From positions 5,125,001 to 5,189,000 of the forward strand of contig NC_081811.1 in the NCBI RefSeq assembly GCF_030704535.1: a DNA stretch of 64,000 nt, in the 5' to 3' direction. The notes beneath the pieces are model-generated. The model was not told where the DNA came from, searched no databases, and was given only the letters and a program-made list of their open reading frames with translations. This document shows, in pieces, positions 45,801 to 57,842 of the stretch. Numbering within the stretch: the first letter of the stretch is position 1; every line of letters starts with the position of its first letter. Made by a program: the position numbers and the translations under genes. The DNA comes from Vitis vinifera (taxonomy: Eukaryota; Streptophyta; Magnoliopsida; Vitales; Vitaceae).

Positions 45801-48453
45801 AGTTCACTCCTATAGAACTTTTTTTTCTCATCCTTTGCCTTTGGGTTCCTATCTTTGCTTTTCCTGCAATACCTTTTATCTTGAGTCCACTTTAGTAGGT
45901 CCTGGAGTCACTCAACTATAAACATGAAACTTTTGACACAGTTACTGATATGAAAACTTCACCTAATAAAGTGACTCCTTCCAATTAGAAGACCAGATAT
46001 TCCATATGTAAATGAATCCCTCTTTTTCCTAAGTGATGGTAGTTAAAGAGATGTTATATTTATATTTTGAAGGATCATGTAGTGAAAAAAAGGTAACAAT
46101 ATAAATGCCTATGAAGAGAAAGAGATAATGGAAATAATAGCAATCTGCTTAATGTGAACCTGCTCATATCAATAAAAGAAATGACAAATGTAAACCTTTT
46201 CATATTGAGTACGTTGCAGGTATCAAATTTTGCTACTACTAGTCAACATATATTTACCCATCAAGTATGGTTTGATGGGTGATGCACTATTTAGTTAGAA
46301 GGAATCTACTGAATTGGCATGGGCCATTTGTGCAGAAAAAAGCTTGGAGGGTTGCTCCCTGGTGTTTGTTTTGGACTCTTATGGAATGAAAGAAATAGGT
46401 GGGTGTATAATGGTGTCGAGCAGTTGGACCAAGCAATCAAATTGTATTTTATGTCCAGTTTCTTTGGATTGGGTTTTAGAGTGTACGTAGAGGACCATTC
46501 AATGTCTATGATAGAATTTGTAGATTGATTAAGCCTCTATTAAGGAGAGGGATTCTGTTTTTGTTTACCCTTTCCTTGTTTAGCCTAGGTGACTATTGTA
46601 TACATCATGTGTACTTTGGTGCATCTCCTCTTAGTCACTTTTAATATATTTTCTTATTTGCTAACCAAAAAACTAAAAAATAAAAAATCAAGTATAGTCT
46701 GATATAATGGTCTCATCCAATTTGCATGCAACTGTGTTTCATTATCGCAGTTTCCTAAAATGTTAAGAATGAGGACCTCTTGTTAAAGATACCTGACCTG
46801 ATTTGGTCATGATTTCCACTGTACTATCAGGTTGTTTCTCTCTATTCAAATCATAGCCTATTGCAGCTGTATGACATTTCTCCTAATTTTCTTATCTTAT
46901 TGTGTCTTGATCATTTTGTGCTTGACTAATGTAGACAGATCCTAATTGGAGTAACTTCTTATATGATGATGCCACAAGAACAATAAATCTCATAGACTTT
47001 GGAGCTGCTCGAGATTACCCTAAAAGATTTGTTGATGACTATTTAAGAATGGTAACTTCTTTTTGCTTCATATTTTAGTTTCTTTTTGGCACTTTGTCAA
47101 CTATCATTTTCTATTATTTCTGTGGCATACATCCAAATGAAGGTTGCAGATTTTGATTTTAGGTTGAATTTTTTTTTTCCTTTTTGGAATTTTATGGGGC
47201 TTAAAACCAAATCATCAAATTTGAATCTCAAAAGGTTTTAGATTTTGCCTTTGGTACAGAGTTGGATTATACTGCTGATCAGGAAACAATTCCTCTTAGA
47301 TTGTTGGAGTATGGGCTCCGTTTTTTACAATGAAAATCTTTCTCAGAAAAAAGGACATATTTTAGCAAATATGTTATGTGCTGTACCAATAACCCCACCA
47401 CAAGGATTTATAGATGGGTTGAATGTTCTAAACACTGTCAATGGTTGTCAAGAAAATAAGACTGCTCAAAATCCTTATTGGAGCTTTCTATAGATAGTCA
47501 GACTATTCTAGAGGTTTTCAATTATGGAATTCTCCAAAGTAGTTGTAATTGTAGGGAGTGCTTTAGAATGCCATGGAATTACAAGGAGACACCCCATCTA
47601 CAATACTCCCAAGTTTTGAGGAAACTTCTACATAGGAGTTGGGTGAAAGGTTTTGGAGAGTCTCCAAAAGAACTCAGTAGTGTTTTGGAACCTTCTTTGG
47701 GTAAGGTCTCATTTGTCCAAGGCACCAAGGAGTTGAGAACTCCCAAGGCATTGTAAAGCTCCTACCTTTATAAAGCTTGGATTGTTCAAAACATGTATTT
47801 CAAGCTTCCAAACGATCTTTTCCTACTAATTAATTTTCATGTGATATCTAGATTACCACAATATCTGATGACACTATAGAACACATTTCTACTAAAACAA
47901 GTTTGAGCTGCCCATAAATTGCCATTACGTGGATGATGAGGAAAACAACTGATAAAAACTTGAGTTTTCCTTTAGAAAATAGTTTTCATTGCAGCCTGTT
48001 TGGGTTTTTAAAGCTACCATGTCCTTCAATTTCATGTAACGAGCTACTTTTGAGCAGGTTTATGCATGCGCAAATGGAGACAGAGATGCAGTAATTGAGA
48101 TGTCACAGAGACTTGGGTTCCTTTCAGGAATGGAATCAGAAATAATGATAGATGTTCATGTTCAGGCTGGCTTTGTTGTGGGATTTCCATTCTCCAAGCC
48201 TGGTGGCTATGACTTCCGGTCCAGCAATATTACTCAAAGCATCACAAATCTTGGGGCAACAATGTTGAGGCATAGATTGAGACCACCCCCTGATGAGGTG
48301 TATAGCCTTCATAGGAAGCTTTCAGGCGCTTTCTTGGCTTGCATCAAGCTTGGTGCCGTGGTACCATGCAGGGAACTGTTACTTCAAGTATATGAGCAAT
48401 ATCAATTTGGTGAAGAAGGTGGAGAAATCTTGTCAAGCGCCTCAGTTTCATGA
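39604..48453 (+). CDS. ABC1K13: ABC1/COQ8-type atypical kinase (mitochondrial ABC1K)
   Basis: Eight exons: 39604-40034, 40126-40351, 43490-43642, 43938-44096, 45140-45299, 45644-45757, 46939-47051 and 48058-48453 (TGA), 583 aa. Family hallmarks are all present: KLGQ at 203-206 (KxGQ motif), the Ala-rich loop AAAS at 264-267, VAMKIQYPG with Lys285, and [10 protein letters not shown] with the metal-binding Asp434. COQ8/ADCK3 proteins are atypical ATPases/kinases that support the ubiquinone biosynthesis complex in mitochondria. The basic N terminus ([20 protein letters not shown]) fits mitochondrial import. It resembles Arabidopsis At4g01660. Intron 2 (3.1 kb) and intron 6 carry LINE copies, both in sense. 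The exon 6 donor is ambiguous: CAG|GCAGGT with acceptor TAG|ACAG, or CAGGCAG|GT with ACAG|AT; both keep the frame and differ by one residue (Thr or Ala). The second, canonical option is used here. Confidence 0.93.
40653..42630 (+). mobile_element. 5'-truncated LINE in ABC1K intron 2
   Basis: A 20-bp target duplication with one mismatch (40653-40672 and 42611-42630) brackets a 1.94-kb LINE fragment ending in poly(A) after CTTTTACTTATC. It begins inside the reverse transcriptase ([11 protein letters not shown], then GDPLSPYLF) and continues through [30 protein letters not shown] and the zinc-finger-like [15 protein letters not shown]. The FADD motif reads SIDTLVF, so the catalytic Asp pair is altered. 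In-frame stops include several at Trp positions (about 41127, 41168, 41438, 41723). It is in the same orientation as the host gene. Confidence 0.95.
46260..46703 (+). mobile_element. Short 5'-truncated LINE in ABC1K intron 6
   Basis: ATCAAGTATGGTTTGAT at 46260-46276 and its two-mismatch copy at 46687-46703 flank a 410-bp insert. It encodes only the last part of LINE ORF2 (W/LMERNRW-like segment, ending SMIEFVD near 46525), then a 3' UTR with GTGTACTTTGGTGCATCTCC and an A-rich tail. It matches the C-terminal end of the other LINEs in this window. Confidence 0.85.
47240..47860 (+). mobile_element. Possible inserted element in ABC1K intron 7
   Basis: Sequence from TGTTGGAGTATGGGCTCC (47302) through a GTAAAGCTCCTACCTTTATAAAG segment (about 47755) looks like a Ty1-copia-type LTR in composition. 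TAGATT occurs just before it and again at about 47851, but the right end lacks a CA terminus. I therefore treat it as tentative. Confidence 0.3.
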
Positions 48454-48997
48454 TAATTAATATAATTTTTTCCGTTTCATTGATTTTTTGCCCCGTCTGT
48501 AATAAATCATGGGATGCAGATGAGCATCCCAAGCAGCTGAGTAGAATGCCCTGCTACATTAATGGGGCGATAGAGTCTGCGGTTACTTAGCTGAAATTAA
48601 GTGCAATCTCTTATTTTTCATGCCTTCAAAGGTTTTTATCTGTGAGGAACATTATAGTGCATGGTGTTATACATACACTATGGCACCAAATATTCATATT
48701 TGAGTTTGTTCTCTCTGCACTCTTTTAAAGAGAACACAGACAAGCACTTTTAGTTTGTATGAAAGTTCCTCGTTCCTCTTCCAGGAATTCTGACGAGCTT
48801 TGGTAGATTTAGATCCAATTTTGAGTAAAAATGGCCTTTTTGTTTGGCGCTGGGTATTGTTTTAGACATTTAAGGTGTGTTTGGGAATTGTTTTTAAAAA
48901 CAATTTTTTTAAAACAGTTTTTTGATATTTTGTAAAATAAAAATTTGTTAGGAAATATAAAATATTTTTAAATATATTTTAAAAATAATTTTTATGT
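48454..48997. other. 3' flank of ABC1K
   Basis: This probably includes the ABC1K 3' UTR. The last 120 bp (from AAGGTGTGTTTGGGAATTG near 48873) is AT-rich and repeat-like. No gene is supported. Confidence 0.45.
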
Positions 48998-49152
48998 TTA
49001 GGGGTGTTTGATACACGGGAATAGGGAGTGAGAATAGACATTTCATTCATTTTCCTTTATTCCTATGTTTGGATAAATGTTAAGGCAGAAATAGAATAAA
49101 AAATTATTCAAGTAGAAATCAAATCCAACTTATAAGTTAGATTTGAATTCAT

Positions 49153-50393
49153 TAAGGGGGTGTTTGGTACACGGGAATAGGGAGTGGGAATAGACATCTC
49201 ATTCCTTTTCTCCCTTATTCCTATATTTGGATAAATGTTAAGAAGGCGGAAATGAAATAAAAAATTATTCCGGCAGAAATCAAATTCAACTTATGAGTCG
49301 GATTTGCATTCATTAAAAGTAGGTGGTATTCTGATTCATTAAACCTATTTGATAATATAAAATAACCTAAATTGTTATTTTACCATCTTATCTTGTTCTT
49401 CAAACCTGATGTTTATCTTCTTTGCAAAGGTAGAGATCCATTCATCATCCACTTCTTATCTTCTTTGCAAAGCTAGAGACCCACTCATCATCTAATTCTC
49501 TGCAACAAGTGATTCTTCCAAATTGAATCAATTAAACCTTCCACGATATTTAAAAAAAAAAAAAATCAATTTCTAATTTATAGGGTTTTGGATGTTCATT
49601 TTGATTGTTGGATCTAGGATTCGTCATTTTGAAGTTTGTGTTTTTTTATTTCCTTTTTTGCAAATAAGAAATAAGTATTTGGTAGCTTTGACAATTTATA
49701 TGTTCTTATATTTTTTTTCTCTTTTTTTTTCTTAGTAAAATATAATTCTATAGTTTTTTTTGCATGACAAATTATTTAAAATTTTGATAAAAAAAATGAA
49801 TATTTAAAATTTTTTAAGGTTATGGATTTTATCGGATATGATACTTGTTGAAAATTAGAATAAATTTGAATTCTTTTATTTCCTCTATTGAAAATAGGAA
49901 AAACATTTGCTAGCTTTGAGAATTTAAATATTATAATAAATAATTTTTTTTTGAAAAATATAATTTTATAACTACTTAAGCATGACAAATTATTCAAATT
50001 TTTAATAAAAATAATAATTGAATATTTGTGCATCAGGGTTATACGATTTTTTATGGTTAATTTTTTATTTATTGAGTATATATATATTTTTTAGTCTTAT
50101 TATTTAATAACAAAAAACCTCTCAAATTTTATTTTTTTAAAATAAAAGTAAAAATAAAAAAATATTTTAAATTATATGTAAGGATATTATTGTAAATTTA
50201 TTTCTTTTTTATTTCCATTCCTATTATTATCAAACATTGGAATGGAAACAAATAATCATTCAAATCTTGCATTCCTAAGTTCATCCAAATGCTAGAAATG
50301 GAATCATCAAATTCATTCCATTCCACTAAGAAATAGGAAAGGAAACAAAATATTATTTTCATTCTCTATTCCGATGTACCAAACACCCCCTAA
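49153..50393. mobile_element. PIF/Harbinger-like MITE, inner nested copy
   Basis: The inner element is 49156-50390 (1235 bp), beginning GGGGGTGTTTGGTAC and ending GTACCAAACACCCCC, with TAA on both sides (49153-49155, 50391-50393). The uninterrupted sequence CATTAAAAGTAGG inside this same element (about 49311-49323) is the paralogous empty site, confirming the 3-bp duplication. An 86-codon AT-rich frame (50033-49776, minus) recurs in the copy at 59340. Confidence 0.9.
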
Positions 50394-50692
50394 AAGTAGG
50401 TGGTATTTTGATTCAATAAACCCATTTGATAATATAAAATAACTTAAATTTATTGTTTTATCCTCTTATTTTATTCTTTAAGCTCGATGTTTATCTTCTT
50501 TATAAAGTTAGAAACTCATTCATCATCCATTTCTATGCAATAAGTGATTCCTCTAAACTGAATCAATCAAACCTTTCAGGATATTTTGAAAAAAAAGTTT
50601 CAATTTCTAATTTTTAGGGCTTTGAATGAAATTTGAATTCTTTTATTTCCTCTTTTAGAAATAGAAAAAACATTTGGTAGCTTTAAGAATTT

Positions 50693-50720
50693 AATATATA
50701 TATATATATATATATATATT
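50693..50720. repeat. (TA)n microsatellite
   Basis: An uninterrupted TA dinucleotide tract lies inside the outer MITE copy. A second TA tract is at about 51509-51529. Confidence 0.85.
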
Positions 50721-51599
50721 GGTAAAATGTAATTTTATAACTATTTAAGTATGACAAATTATTCAATATTTTAATAAAAATGATAATTGAATATTTATAC
50801 ATTAGGGTTATATGACTTTTTATGATTAATTTTTTATTTATTAAGTATATATATATTTTTAGTCTTATTATTTAATAATAAAAAAAACTCTCAAAATTTA
50901 TTTATTTTAAATAAAAATAAAAATAAAATTTTATTTTAAATTTTATGGAAGGATATTATTGTAAATTTATTTCTTTTTCATTTCCATTCCTATTATTATC
51001 AAACATTGAAATGGAAACAAATAACCATTTCAATCTTGCATTCTTAAGTTCATCTAAATGCTCGAAATGAAATCATCAAATTCATTTCTATCCATTAAGA
51101 AATAGGAGTGAAAACAAAATATTCATTTCCATTCTCCATTCCAACGTACCAAACACCCTCTTAATGTTTTATTTTAAATTATTCTATATATTTATATAAT
51201 TATTTTTTAAAACAATCTTCATAAAACAAGTAAAAACATTATAAAACAACTAAAAAAATAATTTTTAAAAATATTATATTTAAAATTTTTAAGAATAAAA
51301 AATAAAAAATAATTTTTGATTTGCAAATATGTTTTTCTGATTTAATTTATTTTATTTTGAAGATGGTCCTTATTGTTGTTAATCCTACATAAATATGATG
51401 ATTTTTCTTTTTGTGGAAGTTTAACTTCTAAATGTGATTCCTCTAAATATAGTTATTTTTCGTTTTATGAAAACAAGGTTTCAAATTGAAATCTTATTTT
51501 CTAAATATAATATATATATATATATATATTTTATTTTATAAAATCGTATTTTTAAAATACTATTTAAATGTAATTAAAGGGCTCTTTAAATAAGGTTAG

Positions 51600-52409
51600 T
51601 TGGATAGTAAGTTTGGGATTTGTAACTTGTAAGGTGGGGCGGAGTCTTCAAGAGTGGGGGGGGGGGACACCGGGCTCCCCGCACAACGAATCCAATCAAT
51701 GACGCGTCTGTCGGTGGTTCATCCTCATTTCCAAGACGGCAAAATCCAAACTGACCAATAAAAATGAAAAGGAGTGCGGTTTGCAGTCCAAACAGACTTC
51801 AATCCCATAGAAGCTCCTCCAAGTCCGCAGCCTGCTGCGCCTTATGTGAACTGTTCATACACCGCAGCCTACGGGTTGGGCTAAAAGGCACATTTGGAAA
51901 AGAAAAGAAAATTAAATCAGTTGGTTTGAATTTAATTTTATTATAGAAGCATACTTGAACATATCATGCCAATCAATCATCATTCACTACAGCTGGATTG
52001 CCATAACCTTTCATCACCCATCTCCTTCACCCATCATCGTCATATCTATCCAGAAGACCAAAAATATGGGGCTAGAAAAGGAAAAGAAAGAAATAGCGAC
52101 AAATTTAAAATATGGAAGAGTCGAGACATGTCCACCCTATGAAGCAAAAAGTAGAAAATAAATATTTATTAATAATGATGATAAATGGGGTGGAGGAGAG
52201 GAAAATGGGAAAGTAGAGCGAGGAGGAGGAAGGAAAATTGAGCTAGAGGACAAACAGTCAATTGGCTTACAAGCGAAACGCTTTTCGACATTCACAATGC
52301 CATAATATTTAAGCATTGCGTTGCCTCCCCTCTCTCTCATACGGTCATACCACAACCCCAGATTAGCAGTGTGTGAAGAGAGGCGTTGGCATTGCATAGA
52401 AAATTGGAG
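51600..52409 (+). promoter_or_regulatory. Promoter and 5' leader of pectin acetylesterase copy 1
   Basis: From about 51620 to 52059 this matches 55726-56216 (GTAAGGTGGGGCGGAGTC, CAAAATCCAAACTGACCAAT, TTGTGAACTGTTCATACACC-like words). The next 350 bp matches the short leader before copy 2 at 63619, except that 52115-52375 is missing there. That missing part contains ATAATATTTAAGC (about 52303), a candidate TATA region, followed by a CT-rich stretch (52328-52339) where transcription could start. Confidence 0.6.
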
Positions 52410-55400
52410 ATGTCGGTTATGGCGGTGGGGGTTGTAGCAGTGGCGTGGTGTTTGTTTTTTGTGAATGGGCATGTGTTGGGGGAAGATGGTTTTCAAGGTT
52501 TGATGGATTTGGAGGAGATTCCCTCCCCAAATCCTCTCATGGTGGACCTCACTCTCATTCCAGGAGCTGCTGCTAGAGGAGCTGGTTTGTTTTCATTTCT
52601 TCACGTCTTCTACTCTCTTTGCTTCCTTCTTCCACATTTATTATTACTATTTTTCTAATTATACATCTTCTTTCAATGCTATAGTTTGTTTGGATGGAAC
52701 TCTACCTGGTTACCATTTCCATCCCGGTTTTGGATCAGGTGCCAACAGCTGGCTCATTCAATTGGAGGTGTGTAAATGGATTCCCAAGATGAATCAATTT
52801 TCTTTCTTTTCCACTGCATTGGATCCAAGCTTTTGGATTTAAGCTGGGCAGGACATTCTCACAATCCTGAAAATTCTATATGGAAAAAAAAAAAAAAAGA
52901 TCTGAGCTTTTGGAGCTGAAGTCTGTGATTTCACTGAATTGGGTTTCTTGATTGCAGGGTGGGGGTTGGTGTAACAACATAAAATCTTGTGTTTTTCGCA
53001 AAACAACTCGCCGGGGTTCATCCAAATACATGGAAAAGACATTAGCCTTCACGGGAATACTAAGCAATAAAGCTGAAGAAAATCCTGGTCCTGACTCCAA
53101 TTATTGATTCCCATTTCAGCAGTGGCTCTGCTTGTTGCTTTTACTCTATATTCTCTTAAGATTTTATTCATGGTCCTTTTCTCCTTTATGCTGCAGATTT
53201 TTTCAACTGGAACAGAGTCAAACTTAGGTACTGTGATGGCGCATCTTTTAGTGGGGAAGGTCAAAATAAGGTTGGCGAGAGCATCTACCCATTATAAATT
53301 TTTCCCTAAAACAATTATATTTTTCATGGCATGTAAGACTAGTCAGTCTGAAATCTACCATGGAGGAGCTGTGATTAGGACATCAGCCTGCTAAATATAT
53401 AAATCCTCTAACTGTAAATTTTCTTATTATTAGAAAAATTGTAATGAGCAGATGATAGCCTAATAATTCATTACTTTCCACTGGACTTTCTGTAATTGGA
53501 TTCTATGATTATTGGTAGCCTATCATCTGCTCAAGCATAGGGCTTACTAAGATACCATTGCTTAAAAAACTTCACGTTCATATTTTCTAGAAAATCATTT
53601 CCTGTTCTTGTCTGCAACCTCTAGAAGTTCGAAAAAAAAAAAACCTTGCCTTTTCATAATCAGGGAAGTTGATTTTTCTTAGTGATAAGCAATTGTATCA
53701 GAAGGGAAAGTGATGTGTTGGGTTCTTTGGGGCTTTTTGTTCATTGTTAGTATTAACCAATTGTAGCTGATGTTTGCTGATTCTGTTCTCAGGCCACTGG
53801 ACTTTATTTTCGAGGACAACGGATCTTTGAAGCTGGTATGGAGGAGCTAATGTCGAAGGGGATGAAGAATGCTGATCAGGTTTTGCATTTGGCATATTCT
53901 CTAAGCTCATCTTTTCAATTTGAATTTCTTGTTATTCTATTAAGACAAACAAATGTGGTTCAGGCTCTTCTTTCTGGATGCTCTGCTGGGGGACTGGCGT
54001 CTATACTACATTGCGATGAGTTTGGCGATTTATTTCCTAAAACTACAAAAGTGAAATGCCTGAGTGATGCAGGGTTCTTCCTTGATGCGTAATTTTCCAT
54101 CCTTAATTATTGTTCATATAAATTCGATTAGTGCATAGCAACTTCATTGGCTTGAAAATATTATTCTCATTATGGGTTTTGTTTGGATTTTAGAACCGAT
54201 GCAGCTGGTGGGCACACCATGAGGAATTTGTATGCTGGTGTAGTTAGCTTACAGGTAACACCCATCAACTTCTTTTTAGCCTCAAGACTTTAAAATCTTT
54301 GGCTTTTATTTAGTAGAATGTTTCTAAATCTTTTGTTCCTTCTTGGATATGTGTTTTCCGACTCTTGATTATAATTTGTAAGGTTTAGTTTGTATAACCG
54401 TCTGGACACTGAAGCCTTGATTGATTACCCAACCATACCATCACTCTGTTGTTGTTGATTATGGTAGTTTTGATTTTGGAACTTGTATGAAATTTTAGGG
54501 AGTAGAGAAGAACCTGCCAAGCACTTGTACCACCCGTTTAGATCCAACTTCGGTAACATTCTGCCTTCTCTTGATTTTATTTAATCCCATGAATCGGATT
54601 TTGTACGAGAAATGATGTTAAACAATGAGATTTGCTTACTCTTTCCCAGTGCTTCTTCCCTGAGAACTTGATCGACAACATTAAGACTCCACTCTTTCTT
54701 CTCAATGCAGCCTATGATGCATGGCAGGTAACTTCTATTCCCAACAATGTGAAATATTTTCACTCTTTTAGGATAATCCATTGAATGATGAGTTCAATTT
54801 GCATTTTCTTTTTTTTCGGTTTTCGATCCCTCAGTTTCAGGAAAGTTTAGTTCCATCAAGTGCTGATCCCCATGGTGAATGGAAGGGATGCAAATTAAAT
54901 CATGTCAATTGTAATTCAACACAGATCCAGTTTCTCCAAGGTAATTTCCTCATTTTCTTTCCATCTTTCCATGCCCCTGGCATACAATGTGAGAATACAT
55001 AATGATCTTCTGTTTTTCCTGCTCTATGAAACAGATTTCAGGATGGAAATGCTTGATGATGTCAAAGGTTTTGCAAGGGATGATCAAAATGGGCTCTTCA
55101 TAAATTCGTGCTTTGCTCACTGCCAGACTGAGTTACAGGATACATGGTTTGCTGATGACTCTCCTTTTCTTGGAAAAAGGGTATGCCATAGATTTGATCC
55201 ATTCATTTTGACATTCTCCTTCCATGATTTAGAGCAGAATTAGTATAAGTTTCATGGCTTTCAGCCATCTCATTTCCCTGTATGGTTAAAGACTCGGCAC
55301 AATAGAAGGCATGGAAATTGAACTCTAAATTAATTAAATTTTCAATATTGCAGAAGATTGCAGAGTCTGTTGGAGACTGGTATTTCGATCGAAGACCCGT

Positions 55401-55461
55401 CAAAGCCATCGACTGTCCATACCCCTGTGACAACACCTGCCACAACCTGGTCTTCAAGTGA
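52410..55461 (+). CDS. PAE: Pectin acetylesterase, copy 1
   Basis: Twelve exons: 52410-52584, 52685-52767, 52958-53087, 53197-53270, 53793-53879, 53964-54088, 54194-54254, 54499-54552, 54650-54727, 54835-54940, 55035-55180 and 55354-55461 (TGA), 1227 nt, 408 aa. Phases agree throughout and all introns are GT-AG. A hydrophobic N-terminal stretch ([16 protein letters not shown]) is a signal peptide for secretion to the wall. Family landmarks: GGGWCNN at 87-93, [17 protein letters not shown] with the likely nucleophile Ser190, NAAYDAWQ with Asp286 and CFAHC with His353, giving an inferred Ser-Asp-His triad. Enzymes of this family (carbohydrate esterase family 13) remove acetyl groups from pectin. 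Length is usual for the plant family. The alternative start at 52419 is possible. A second copy follows at 63619. Confidence 0.95.
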
Positions 55462-55699
55462 GCACAACCTGCCCACCAGCTCCTCCTATGGCTTCTCCTT
55501 CTCCCTTCTCCCTTCTCCCTACTGCCATTTCAACGAATTGTAACATTTCTTAAGATGATAAAGCAATCGTTTTAGCAAATGGAGAAATAGATGCTACAGG
55601 ACTTGCCCCATGTAATTCCCAGAGGCTTAAAGTCATGGAAATGAAAATTTTCTTTCCAAACACAACTGTTTAAGTAGCTAAGCACAGAAATGAAAGACA

Positions 55700-56216
55700 A
55701 GTTTGGGGTTTTATAATGGCTGTAAGGTGGGGCGGAGTCTTCAAGAGTGGGGGGACACCGGCTACCACACAAAGAATCCAATCAATGATGTATCTGTCGG
55801 TCGTTCGTCCTCATTTCCAAGATGGCAAAATCCAAACTGACCAATAAAAATGAAAAAGAGTGGGGTTTGCTGTCCAAACAGCCTTCATTCCCATAGAACC
55901 TCCTGCAAGTCCACAGCCTGAAACTACTTTTGTGGAGTTGTTCATACACCGCAGCCTTCGACTCAGTCAAAAAAGCACATTTGGAGACAAAAAAAAAAAA
56001 AAAAAATTAAATCATTTTGATTTGAAAGTATATGGAAATTTTAAGTTATTATTAAAAGATGTATTTTTAATTTTAAAATTTTATTTTATCATAGAAACAT
56101 ACTTTTTTTCGTTGTTCATATCATGCCTATCAATCATCATTTACTACTGGATTGCCACCACCTTTCATCCCCTACCTCCTTCACCCATCATCATCATCAT
56201 ATATCATATCTATTAT
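55700..56216 (+). promoter_or_regulatory. Displaced upstream promoter block of pectin acetylesterase copy 2
   Basis: This closely matches the promoter-distal region of copy 1 (about 51610-52059), including AATCCAATCAATGA, CTGTCGGT and AAACTGACCAATAAAAATG words. It stops at CATATCTAT (56216), whereas copy 1 continues directly into CCAGAAGACCAAAAAT. In copy 2 that continuation resumes at about 63527, so about 7.3 kb now separates this block from its gene. Confidence 0.8.
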
Positions 56217-56240
56217 GAGGTGTTTTACATCTTTTTATTT

Positions 56241-57842
56241 TGAAAAATACCCTTATTAATGCTAATAATCAACTTAAATGGAAATTTAATTTTTTCACCC
56301 TTTAATTTCTATATCATCAATCCTTTTATTAAGGTTTAATTTAGGGTTTTAATTACTTAACGTAACAAAAATTTGTAATATTCATAACTTGATTTTGATT
56401 TAATATTCGGATTGAAATTGCCATCACAAACTTATAAAAATAATTGGACATGCTCAATCTTTGAATTGCTCTCAACCTAAAAAATAATTGAAAATTTAAT
56501 CTTTTTATTTGTCTCCGATTTCTATCAATTATTTCAACGGGGATTTAATTACTTATCGTAACTTAACATAATAGAAATATGTATGTTCATAATTCAATCT
56601 TGAAACTATCTCAAGAAATTTCGAGGGAAGACATTAATGTTTGTTGGAAACCTCTTAAACTAGGCATTCAGTTTATTTTGTACCCTTGGCTTAATGAGAA
56701 AATGGATTGAATTCTATAGGATCAAACCTATGGAAAGTTAGGAATGATGGAAGGGAATAAAATAAAAAATAAAAAAAATAAAAAAATAAAAATGAAGTCG
56801 AAGAACCCATATTCCAAATGAGTAAAGTCAAGACATCCAACTTCTACATGTTGATTTGGACTTGGCGACAACTCCTATGAGTCTGTTTTTCCATCTGAAT
56901 TGACAGGCTAGAATGGTCTCAAACATTGTCAGAAGTCAATGAGGAAGACTACAGATCTTAAACATTGGAGGTGGATGAGGCCTCACTGTAGATGGTAACA
57001 TTATCGGTTGAATTGGATGATGGCCTAACATCCGAACTTGCAGATTCAACTGACTTAATTGCCTTCCTATCACATAAGCAGTGACGTTATGCCAGCAGTC
57101 CAACGTCCCCTTCGAACCCCTTTGAGAACATGGCATATGCCTGCTTAAAAACCTTGTCTTTACATTAGTTTTTAGGTAACTCATCCTCCATCCTATTTAA
57201 CTAAGTGTTGCCCATGATCCACCGATCTGATATTTATTAGTCTCAACCATAGAGTCCAATCTAAATATTATATGTATGGAAGAGAAAAGTCTGGTTTTGA
57301 TAGAAGATTATTGCAGAGTATTTTTTGAATTTCAGATTCAGAACAAAGATGAAAAACTATTAAGGTCTATTTGGAACTCTTCTACAAATTAGGGTTTTTT
57401 TTTTTTTTTTGTCTTTCTTAATAACAAATTTAAAGTATTTTAAATTATATTTGAATGTTTTTTTGAGAAAATAAATAAAATATATTTAATATTTATATAT
57501 ATTTTTTTACAAGAAAATGTATGGAAATACACCATTAATTTCACAAATATAATTTTTTTAAATAATTTTTAACAAAATAATATAAGTCAATAATTTTTCT
57601 ATTAAGAATTTTTTATTTCAATATTATTATTTTTATTTTATTTTTTTAAAAGAAAATATATGAAAATGAACCATTAATTTTATTTATTTTTATTTACTCA
57701 GTAACTTTGCTTAGTTGCCCCATCATAATTTACGGAACACCCTTTATATTTTAAGTTTCCTATTAATTGTAGTCCATTTTTTTACTTCATTTTATTTTCA
57801 TTACTTTTTCCTTTCTCTTTTCATTATTTAACTAATATCAAT
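56241..57842. repeat. Diverged duplicate block A
   Basis: Segments match block B in order: AAAAATACCCTTATTAATGC (56243) with 58744; TGTTTGTTGGAAACCTCTTAAACT (56639) with 60927; TCTCAACCATAGA...AAAAGTCTGG (57241) with 61015; and CATCATAATTTACGGAACACC (57721) with 61918. Block A lacks the MITE found in block B. Confidence 0.7.

Larger units (their letters stand above)
48998..51163. mobile_element. PIF/Harbinger-like MITE, outer copy (split by an inner copy)
   Basis: The outer element runs from 49001 (GGGGTGTTTGATAC) to 51160 (GTACCAAACACCCTC), with inverted termini and a 3-bp TTA duplication (48998-49000, 51161-51163). TWA target duplications and G-rich GGGTGTTTGG ends are typical of PIF/Harbinger elements. 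It has no transposase. A second copy of the same family interrupts it at 49156-50390; without that insert it is about 925 bp. Confidence 0.8.

Noticed and set aside
48873-51300. Further MITE enclosing the outer Harbinger-like copy
   Set aside because: The left side (GTGTGTTTGGGAATTG) looks like a MITE end, but no matching inverted end was found on the right.
56936-57184. Possible decayed gene fragment (minus strand, another frame reading VFKQAYAMFSKGFEGDVG)
   Set aside because: Composition looks coding-like, but I cannot assign a family and the frames are broken.
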